Source: Acidobacteriota bacterium
GTDB taxonomy: Bacteria; Acidobacteriota; Terriglobia; UBA7540
Length of the DNA: 10,679 bases
Reading direction: 5' to 3'
Assembly (NCBI GenBank): GCA_021827255.1
Contig: JAKAWO010000080.1
Coordinates: 1-10,679 of the forward strand
Shown: piece after piece, positions 5,965 to 10,679 of the stretch
Position numbering within the stretch: position 1 is the first letter of the stretch
How the letters are laid out: every line of letters begins with the position of its first letter
The notes under the pieces: model-generated
Databases searched by the model: none
The model's input: only the letters and a program-made list of their open reading frames with translations
Told to the model about the DNA's origin: nothing
Position numbers and translations under genes: made by a program

Positions 5965-7818
5965 CTAGCGCGCCGCGCTTTCACGCCAGCCAAAACTATC
6001 GGGCGAGCCGTTGGGGTGCGCCGTCCACCGGATCGGCTTTGTGCCGCACCCTTGCCCCTTCGTAAAGCTCGCCACTTTGCCGCCCAGCGCTTTCACCTGG
6101 GCGCGGTAGCAATCCCCCAGCGAGTCCGTGAAGGCGAAGGCCTGGGTGCTGCTCTGGTCTCTGTTGCCGGAGAGGCCCAGATGGCCGGCCTTGAAGCTGA
6201 AGGTCACTTGGTCCGAGGTGTTGCGCGTATTCTGAAGGCGGGCCTGATAGGGTGGCAGCCCGGCTTGCCGCTGCTCGATGCGCTTGTCGAAGACTTGCTG
6301 CAAATGAACGTGAAGCGTGCGGCTGCGGCCGGGGTTGGCGCGCCTCAGCACGTTGACTCTGAGCGAGTAGTCGAGCCTGCGCTCGAATACCCGTTGCCCA
6401 GAGGTTCCGCCGCTCGTGCGGCGGGTGCTTTCGACGTGCCACGTCTGCTCGGTCACGTGTCGGTGGGTCTGGGCGTTGAGGGTGGTGAATCTTTGCGTGT
6501 TGGCAAAGCTGAGGCTCTGTTCCACGCGGGTGCGCACCCGCCCGGCAGGAGTGTCCACGTAGCCCGCGAGCACGTAGCTTTGTTTCGCCCGCGTCAGCAC
6601 CTCGCCGTTCACCTCCGCGGGATCCTTGCCGAGCGTGCTGCTGACCGTGGGTTCGAGGCGCGCGCCGGCGAGCGTGTTGCGCGTTACGGCCCCCCCCGTC
6701 CGTTCAGCCTTCGCGTCGCGGTAAACCAGCACCGCGGCGGCCACCGAGAAGTAGTGGTTCGCGCCCAGCACCCGCACCCCGACCGAATGCGGCGCTCCGT
6801 CATCGAGCAGCCCCGCGAACGGTGTCAGGTCAACCCGGGTGGGCATAAAGTTCAAGGTCTCGACCCCGGGCGTCGGTCGCCAAAGAAAGGGATCAATGCC
6901 TCCCGTGTAAACCCACGGATAGATCGGCGCCAGTCCCGCCGGCTGCCCATCAATCGTCACCTCAACTTCGCGGTAGCTGCCCCCGCCGCAGGCGCGCGGG
7001 TGTACCGGCGCTCCCTTATAGCTCCGCTTCATGGCGAACGCCGTGGTTTGCTCGATGTACCGGTTCGGCAGGCAGGTGTACCAGAACTCGTCGTGGAACT
7101 GGCTTTGCGCGAACAGGTCCATATAGACGCGCGTCGTGTTCCGCGGAAAAACTATTCGGCGCCGCAGTTGATCCTCGCCGCTCTGGAGGTTGGCGGGCGT
7201 ATGGCTCGCGCCGTTCAGCGGGATCACCTCATCCGGAGTTCTGGGCGCGGGGAAGCTTTTGTCGGCGGGGTAGAACAGAAGCCGCGCGCTCGCGTGGATG
7301 ATGCTGGGGCGCATTCGGTCCACCCAGTTGTTGATCAGCGCGACGCCTTGGCCGGGCGAACGCAGCAGGCTGGCGTAGTCGGTGAGGTCGCGCTCCACCT
7401 GCCAGCTCGGACCGAACTTCGGCGACGGCTCTTCCGTCGTGCCAAAGTATAAATTGACGTCGTCGAGCCATATCGAGGCGGTGCGATCATATTGGATGCC
7501 TCGATCCACACGGAAGTCGGCCTCGAGCACGACCTTGGCCCACGCCCCTTTGCACCCGCTCGGCGGCTGGTAGCTGAATCGGTGCGGCACCGAACCCATG
7601 CGCGTGTCCAAGCCGGCCGGCCCAAAGCTCTCCTGGGGGAAAAGCTGCACGACGCAGGGCGTGGTGCCCGGTCTCGGAACGGGAGGGTCCGCGATGGCAA
7701 CGTTGGGTGAGCCGACCACCGGCTGGCTCGGCGCGCTGAGCGCCCGGCCACCCGCCAGAGTTACAGCGAAACCGGCCAGCAACACGACGCTCAGCCGGCA
7801 AACCAGCTTCCGTGACAT
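5965..7818 (-). CDS. Secreted PNGase A-family peptide N-glycanase
   Basis: Likely cleaves the bond between asparagine and the innermost GlcNAc of N-glycans (glycoamidase). The 617-residue protein has an N-terminal signal peptide (Arg3/Lys4, hydrophobic LSVVLLAGFAVTLAGG, probable cleavage after ALSA29). The PNGase A domain is recognised by FHDEFWYTCLPNRYIEQ (241-257) and YPWVYTGGIDPFLWRP (300-315), both close to what I remember of plant and fungal family members, followed by a beta-rich C-terminal half. AAGGGAG (complement of 7827-7833), eight bases before the ATG, supports the start. Nine cysteines after the signal peptide or within it could form disulfides in an exported protein. Such enzymes in free-living soil bacteria would release glycans from plant or fungal glycoproteins. 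A long frame on the opposite strand (5956-7452) is an antisense shadow. The recognition is from motifs, and catalytic residues were not assigned. Confidence 0.85.
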   Translation of the reverse strand: MSRKLVCRLSVVLLAGFAVTLAGGRALSAPSQPVVGSPNVAIADPPVPRPGTTPCVVQLFPQESFGPAGLDTRMGSVPHRFSYQPPSGCKGAWAKVVLEADFRVDRGIQYDRTASIWLDDVNLYFGTTEEPSPKFGPSWQVERDLTDYASLLRSPGQGVALINNWVDRMRPSIIHASARLLFYPADKSFPAPRTPDEVIPLNGASHTPANLQSGEDQLRRRIVFPRNTTRVYMDLFAQSQFHDEFWYTCLPNRYIEQTTAFAMKRSYKGAPVHPRACGGGSYREVEVTIDGQPAGLAPIYPWVYTGGIDPFLWRPTPGVETLNFMPTRVDLTPFAGLLDDGAPHSVGVRVLGANHYFSVAAAVLVYRDAKAERTGGAVTRNTLAGARLEPTVSSTLGKDPAEVNGEVLTRAKQSYVLAGYVDTPAGRVRTRVEQSLSFANTQRFTTLNAQTHRHVTEQTWHVESTRRTSGGTSGQRVFERRLDYSLRVNVLRRANPGRSRTLHVHLQQVFDKRIEQRQAGLPPYQARLQNTRNTSDQVTFSFKAGHLGLSGNRDQSSTQAFAFTDSLGDCYRAQVKALGGKVASFTKGQGCGTKPIRWTAHPNGSPDSFGWRESAAR

Positions 7819-7826
7819 GCGACACG

Positions 7827-7833
7827 CTCCCTT
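7827..7833 (-). promoter_or_regulatory. Shine-Dalgarno of the N-glycanase gene
   Basis: Read on the - strand this is AAGGGAG, eight bases upstream of the ATG at 7818. It fixes the start just before the signal peptide. I found no convincing -35/-10 pair for this gene. A GC stem (CGCGGG 7850-7855 with CCCGCG 7864-7869) would lie in its leader. Confidence 0.55.
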
Positions 7834-7920
7834 CTTGGATGGCTCCGCTCGCGGGCGGCGCTACCCGCGCGCATTTTCTCACGGGCGCGGCCCGTTCTGC
7901 CAGCCCGGAGCGCAAGTTCG

Positions 7921-7942
7921 TAGCGCCCGCCTTCAGGCGGGC
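7921..7942. repeat. REP-like intergenic palindrome
   Basis: GCCCGCCT (7925-7932) and AGGCGGGC (7935-7942) are perfect 8-base inverted arms with two bases between, preceded by TAGC. It lies between two divergent genes, so it cannot be a terminator for either. Sequences of the form 'GTAGCGCCCGCCTTCAGGCGGGC', often mistranslated as VAPAFRRA, recur in intergenic DNA of Acidobacteria as I recall, resembling REP elements. Only one copy is present here, so its dispersed nature is from memory. Confidence 0.6.
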
Positions 7943-8013
7943 AGGGTCCGATGCCGAGCTCAAGCGCCCAGTCGTCTCGCAACGGCGCGGCTTCGATAGG
8001 CCCGGCGGCTCGA

Positions 8014-8042
8014 TTGACCGGCTGCCGTCGAAATGCTATCTT
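8014..8042 (+). promoter_or_regulatory. Sigma70-type promoter of the coiled-coil gene
   Basis: TTGACC (8014-8019) and TATCTT (8037-8042) are separated by exactly 17 bases, matching the -35 consensus at 5/6 and the -10 at 4/6. Transcription would start near 8049, about 30 bases before the GTG at 8079. This is the best promoter match in the window. Confidence 0.6.
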
Positions 8043-8078
8043 CGAGCTTGTTGACGGGCGCCGGCCCGGGGAGCCAAC

Positions 8079-8441
8079 GTGACCGAACGCGAATGGCAGC
8101 GGATCGAGAACACGATGAACTTCATCGTGGAGCATCAGGCGGAGTTCGACGCGCGGCAGGCGAAGCTCGAGCAGAACTTTGCCGAAGCCTCGCGCCGCAT
8201 GGACCGCATGGAGCGTTACGCCGACCGCATGATCCGCACCGCCGACCGGCGATTCGAACGCGCCGAGGCGAGGCTCGAACGCGCCGAGGCGAGGCTCGAA
8301 CGGGGCGAGGGGCGGCTCGAAAAGGCCGACGCCGAAAGGGCCGAACTGCGCGCCGCCCTTAAGTCTTTCCTTCTCTCCATGCGCCGTTCCCAAGGCAACG
8401 GCAAAACCGAGCGGGCTAGCGACGCTCGGTGCCCTTCCTGA
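8079..8441 (+). CDS. Small coiled-coil protein with heptad repeats
   Basis: Hypothetical 120-residue protein starting at GTG with GGGGAG (8068-8073) five bases upstream. It is almost entirely charged helix (MTEREWQRIENTMNFIVEHQ at the N-terminus) with no signal peptide, membrane segment or catalytic motif. Residues 54-81 are consecutive seven-residue units (TADRRFE, RAEARLE, RAEARLE, RGEGRLE), a coiled-coil register encoded by 21-base DNA repeats. The C-terminal tail is basic and polar. Short proteins of this kind, opening with a 'W..I...M.FI.E.QA.F' pattern, are in my recollection common single genes in Acidobacteria with unknown function. A dedicated promoter precedes it; the next gene is convergent, so it looks monocistronic. 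Confidence 0.75.
   Translation: MTEREWQRIENTMNFIVEHQAEFDARQAKLEQNFAEASRRMDRMERYADRMIRTADRRFERAEARLERAEARLERGEGRLEKADAERAELRAALKSFLLSMRRSQGNGKTERASDARCPS
8259..8321 (+). repeat. 21-base tandem repeat inside the coiled-coil gene
   Basis: Units 8259-8279 and 8280-8300 are identical, each coding RAEARLE; unit 8301-8321 is a diverged copy coding RGEGRLE. The preceding 21 bases (8238-8258, TADRRFE) keep the heptad pattern with lower identity. Copy number could change by slippage in whole heptads without a frameshift. Confidence 0.85.
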
Positions 8442-8452
8442 CCGCGTTTTTT
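8406..8452 (+). terminator. Possible terminator of the coiled-coil gene
   Basis: ACCGAGCG (8406-8413) pairs perfectly with CGCTCGGT (8423-8430) over a 9-base loop, and a T6 run (8447-8452) follows shortly after the stop codon. The stem lies in the last codons and is separated from the T-run by 16 bases, too far for a textbook intrinsic terminator. A smaller stem (CGGT 8427-8430 with ACCG 8441-8444) is nearer to the T-run. The assignment is tentative. Confidence 0.35.
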
Positions 8453-8539
8453 CTTCCCGATAGTAAACCCGCGGGCCATCCCCCAGCCTAGAAGGCGACG
8501 CTCCGCGCCCGCCGTGCAATACCGTTCGCCTCTTCGAGG

Positions 8540-9169
8540 CTAGAGCCCCGTGCGCCGGCTCGCATCGCGATACGCGCACCATTCGCATCCCGGCGAGCCC
8601 ACCGGCGGGGCTGTCTGATCTAGGACATCAAGCACCTCGTCCATGAACTGAAGGAACTCCTCGTCTTGGCGCGAAATTTCAATCCACGTCATGGATCCCT
8701 CAAGTGAAGCGCCGCCTTGAGGCTCCGCTTTGAAGATTTCCGGCTCGTAAACGACCAAGCCAAGTCGCGTCACGGGCTTCAGCACGAACTTCCCCGGCGC
8801 CGCGTTTTCTAAACTCAGCGCGTAAGCGTTCAATTGCCGAGCATAAAGCGGGAGGTGCTCTGATTTCGTCTCCGAAGTCTTAAAGTCAATCACCGCGTAA
8901 GACCCGTCGTCAAGTTTCAGGACGGTATCGAGCTTCCCGCGGATGAAGAACTGTGACTGGTGGCTTCCCGCTGAAAGTGGAACCGACTCAACCCATTTGT
9001 CGCCGCCTTCGACCCTCCCGGCGGGCAGGGAGGCTAGCAGGTCGCGGGTGCGCTGGCCCGCGAAGAATTCTTTCATTTGGAGGTCAATCGCCGTGAATAT
9101 CTCATGACCTCGATGGACGCCCAAGCGCAACGGCAAGCCCGGCAAAGCGATACCCTGCGGAAATCCCAC
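8540..9169 (-). CDS. PD-(D/E)XK nuclease (RecB/Cas4-like), probably N-terminally truncated
   Basis: Predicted metal-dependent DNA nuclease. The core reads IRGKLD with Asp81, VIDFKTS with Asp95 and Lys97 (the D...DxK triad), and YARQLNAY (109-116; the RecB-type QxxxY helix). The C-terminus has a CxxC pair (Cys195, Cys198). Related RecB/Cas4-like proteins pair such a C-terminal cysteine motif with an N-terminal 'CPRCF'-type one to hold a metal or Fe-S cluster. That N-terminal part is absent: the GTG start at 9169 has no good SD, and the first ~22 residues do not look like the family, whereas from about EIFTAID (23-29) onward they do. Upstream the frame stays open to a TAG at 9233-9235 but codes no CxxC. 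An ATG at codon 32 (9076) is another possible start. It may be a remnant beside an inserted element, with the missing part lost or outside the window. It converges on the coiled-coil gene and diverges from the recombinase genes. Confidence 0.75.
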   Translation of the reverse strand: MGFPQGIALPGLPLRLGVHRGHEIFTAIDLQMKEFFAGQRTRDLLASLPAGRVEGGDKWVESVPLSAGSHQSQFFIRGKLDTVLKLDDGSYAVIDFKTSETKSEHLPLYARQLNAYALSLENAAPGKFVLKPVTRLGLVVYEPEIFKAEPQGGASLEGSMTWIEISRQDEEFLQFMDEVLDVLDQTAPPVGSPGCEWCAYRDASRRTGL

Positions 9170-9193
9170 CTGGACTCGGCGCTCGACAGGCCA

Positions 9194-9201
9194 AGAAAGG
9201 A
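9194..9201 (+). promoter_or_regulatory. Shine-Dalgarno deciding the start of the 65-aa gene
   Basis: AGAAAGGA ends seven bases before ATG 9209. In-frame alternatives at TTG 9077 and ATG 9104 or 9113 lack an SD and would overlap the 5' end of the divergent nuclease gene by up to 93 bases. Confidence 0.55.
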
Positions 9202-9208
9202 CGCACCC

Positions 9209-9406
9209 ATGACCGAGAGGTCCAGAAACACCCTAAGAATCCTACGAGCAAAACTCCTGAGCGAGGCAAGAACCCTCCGCCAGAACGCCGCCGTCAGCGC
9301 GACCTGCGGAGACCACGAAGAAGCCGAGGCAATCTTCGCAACCGCCGACGGCCTCAACCGCGAAGCGGACGCCATCACCGACGCGCTCGAAAGCGAGAAC
9401 CAATGA
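9209..9406 (+). CDS. 65-aa helical protein coupled to the tyrosine recombinase
   Basis: I do not recognise this family. The 65 residues are predicted to be two helices, a basic first half (MTERSRNTLRILRAKLLSEA) and an acidic second half (EEAEAIFATADGLNREADAI...ESENQ), with one cysteine in the turn (ATCGDHEEAE). There is no membrane segment, signal peptide or obvious winged-helix motif. Its TGA overlaps the recombinase ATG in an ATGA arrangement (9403-9406), so the two are translationally coupled. This position suggests a recombinase accessory role such as directionality factor, chaperone-like partner or regulator, but that is inference. It shares the C-rich, G-poor coding strand of the recombinase. 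The frame is open further upstream to 9077; the start was chosen by its SD. Confidence 0.7.
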   Translation: MTERSRNTLRILRAKLLSEARTLRQNAAVSATCGDHEEAEAIFATADGLNREADAITDALESENQ

Positions 9407-10674
9407 GCCTCTACAAAACCACCAAAGGAACCTGGGGCGTGGACTGGCGGGACGAGCACGGGCGACGGCACCGGCGGGAAGCGGGCGACGAAGCCACGGC
9501 CCGCGCTCTCGAAGCCACGCTCCACCAAACCACCGCGCAAGCCAAACACACGCTCCGCCACGTCACGCCGCTCTCGCTCGCCGAGGCGCTCACACTCTTC
9601 CACCAAAACCAACCCACCGCGAAATCCACGCAACTCCAAGAGCGGCTGCAAATCCAGCTCATCGCCCGGCAACTCCCCAACGACCAAATCCAGCAACTCT
9701 CATCGCGCGATCTCCTCGACTGGGCGCAAAAGCAACGCGAGCTTTACGGCCCCAACACGCAGCGCACAAAGTTCGGCATCCTCAAGCGGCTCTTCGCGTG
9801 GCTCGAAGAAGCGGGCCTCGCCCACAACATCGCCAGCTCCCTGCGCCCACCGCGACCCGCGCTCGGCAGGTCACACATCATCAGCTACGCCGAGGAAACC
9901 GCGATCCTGGCCGCCACGCGCCAATCACGCCTGCTGCTCCGCGTCCTGCTCGGCCTGGACGCGGGCCTCAGCATCGCCGACGCCGCATCCCTCCGCCGCT
10001 CACACTGCGACCTCGAACACAAACTCATCGCGCACACGCGGCACAAAACCCTCGCGCAAGTGCTCATCCCCATGACCGCACGCCTCCACCAGGCCATCTC
10101 GCAAGCCGCAACCGGCCTCGGCCCGCAAGCGCGGCTCACCAGCACGCGCGAGATAAAAAGACCCACGGACTTCATCGAACAACTGCGCCTCCGCAGCGGA
10201 GTTCCATTCACCTTCCACGACCTCAGACGCACATTCGCAACCCGGCTCGCGGCAACCACCACCAATCCCATCGTCATCACGGCGCTGCTCGGCCATCGCA
10301 TTCCCTGGGCCGTGCAGCTCGCATACGTCAAACCATCCGAAGAGCTGCTCCGCCAGGCCATCGCGGAAATGGAAGCCGCAAACCCAAACTGCCAACCGCA
10401 ACATCTCCCGGATCCGGGAAAAGCACCAACCCCGGGATGCTGGCACTGCCACGGGACAGGCAAATGCCCGTGTCACATCTACTGCATCGTGTGCCGGGCA
10501 GAATCCATCGGCACCAACTGGCAACCCGAAACCGTGGACTTCCACGGCGGGCAAAACCCCGTGGACTTCCACGTCGCCAACCCAAGAATCGAGATTGGCT
10601 GGAGGGAGGAGCGACTGAAAGGTCGTTCACCCTCGCGGGATGTGTGTTATAGAGATTTTGGAAGAAATCTTTGA
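9403..10674 (+). CDS. Tyrosine recombinase/integrase with C-terminal cysteine cluster
   Basis: Site-specific recombinase of 423 residues, probably the integrase of a mobile element. An N-terminal arm-binding-like region (YKTTKGTWGVDWRDEHGRRH), a SAM-like core-binding domain (about 57-150) and the catalytic domain (about 158-322) can be followed. Catalytic positions seen: Lys215 (TRHKT), His272 and Arg275 (FHDLRRTFATRL), His298 (LLGHR) and nucleophile Tyr308 (LAYVKPS). The first arginine, normally in 'TGLR', is Ser190 in DAGLSIADAASL. After residue 345 comes a six-cysteine module, C346-x2-C349-x5-C355-x-C357-x3-C361-x2-C364, probably zinc binding and partly like the DnaJ CxxCxGxG pattern. The last ~50 residues are low-information and contain an encoded palindrome repeat. 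It overlaps the upstream 65-aa gene by ATGA. Loss of Arg I may mean altered chemistry, an Arg supplied elsewhere, or an inactive copy. Confidence 0.88.
   Translation: MSLYKTTKGTWGVDWRDEHGRRHRREAGDEATARALEATLHQTTAQAKHTLRHVTPLSLAEALTLFHQNQPTAKSTQLQERLQIQLIARQLPNDQIQQLSSRDLLDWAQKQRELYGPNTQRTKFGILKRLFAWLEEAGLAHNIASSLRPPRPALGRSHIISYAEETAILAATRQSRLLLRVLLGLDAGLSIADAASLRRSHCDLEHKLIAHTRHKTLAQVLIPMTARLHQAISQAATGLGPQARLTSTREIKRPTDFIEQLRLRSGVPFTFHDLRRTFATRLAATTTNPIVITALLGHRIPWAVQLAYVKPSEELLRQAIAEMEAANPNCQPQHLPDPGKAPTPGCWHCHGTGKCPCHIYCIVCRAESIGTNWQPETVDFHGGQNPVDFHVANPRIEIGWREERLKGRSPSRDVCYRDFGRNL
10532..10573. repeat. Two palindromes in tandem, 27-base period
   Basis: CCGTGGACTTCCACGG (10532-10547; 7-base arms, CT centre) is followed by CGTGGACTTCCACG (10560-10573; 6-base arms, same centre). 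The shared 14-mers begin 27 bases apart. They lie in the 3' end of the recombinase gene, where they encode VDFH twice nine residues apart. Paired inverted repeats beside a recombinase gene are the form expected of recombinase core or regulator sites, so they are a candidate attachment or operator sequence (inference). Confidence 0.7.
10653..10670 (+). other. AT-rich inverted repeat at the end of the recombinase gene
   Basis: AGATTT (10653-10658) and AAATCT (10665-10670) flank the 6-base loop TGGAAG and end two bases before the stop codon. The stretch 10641-10672 is unusually AT-rich for this window. No T-run longer than three follows, so it is not a convincing terminator. It could be an element end or regulatory site; the window stops five bases after the gene. 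Confidence 0.35.
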
Positions 10675-10679
10675 CGCAC

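Noticed and set aside
5956..7452. A 498-codon open frame on the + strand
   Set aside because: It is antisense to the PNGase A-type gene, whose signal peptide, SD and family motifs are clear. The product is rich in Arg/Ala/Gly with no domain, as expected for the complement of a GC-rich gene.
8528..8540. GCCTC/GAGGC hairpin at the nuclease stop, considered as a terminator
   Set aside because: The stem is only 5 bp and no T-run follows it on the - strand.
9077..9208. A 44-codon N-terminal extension of the 65-aa gene from a TTG start
   Set aside because: No SD is present at the upstream starts, and the extension overlaps the divergent nuclease gene. ATG 9209 has a good SD.
9798..10652. A 284-codon frame inside the recombinase gene
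   Set aside because: It is an alternative-frame shadow rich in Arg/Pro/His; the recombinase frame carries all the catalytic motifs.
1..10679. tRNA, rRNA and CRISPR array
   Set aside because: On reading through both strands I saw no cloverleaf-like segment, no rRNA-like sequence and no regularly spaced repeat series; the only tandem repeats are the 21-base coding heptads and the twin palindromes.

Overview
The window is high-GC bacterial DNA that I would place, from memory of gene content and without any search, in the Acidobacteriota. The grounds are a fadA-fadE pair with a ~600-residue VLCAD-type dehydrogenase, a secreted PNGase A-type glycoamidase, a large secreted double thioredoxin-fold protein, and an intergenic GCCCGCCT/AGGCGGGC palindrome of a kind I associate with that phylum. 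The assignment is an inference.

Left part (1-3375): a fatty-acid beta-oxidation operon on the + strand. A thiolase (fadA) is followed by a 41-codon small ORF and a 598-residue acyl-CoA dehydrogenase (fadE). The order resembles the Bacillus fadN-fadA-fadE operon, so a fadN-like gene is expected just upstream; a 9-codon tail at 3-32 may be its end. The dehydrogenase makes the first oxidation and the thiolase the last cleavage of each cycle.

Middle part (3376-8441): genes for exported proteins. A promoter-like sequence at 3400-3427 precedes a signal-peptide protein that fuses a PRX-like1 domain to a TlpA-like WCGPC thioredoxin domain. Next, on the same strand, is a secreted SGNH/GDSL hydrolase. 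Convergent with it, only 12 bases away, is a secreted PNGase A-family peptide N-glycanase. The last two fit extracellular deacylation and deglycosylation of glycans or glycoproteins. A 260-base divergent intergenic region carries the REP-like palindrome and a good sigma70-type promoter (TTGACC-17-TATCTT) driving a short coiled-coil protein with heptad repeats.

Right part (8442-10679): probable mobile-element border. A PD-(D/E)XK nuclease of the RecB/Cas4-like group on the - strand seems to lack its N-terminal cysteine-bearing segment. Diverging from its 5' end are a 65-codon gene and, overlapping it by ATGA, a tyrosine recombinase with a six-cysteine C-terminal zinc-finger-like module, no Arg at the first catalytic position, and two 27-base-spaced palindromes inside its 3' end. 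These two + strand genes are strikingly C-rich and G-poor on their coding strand, unlike the genes to the left, which suggests separate ancestry. This recombinase cassette is the most unusual part of the window.
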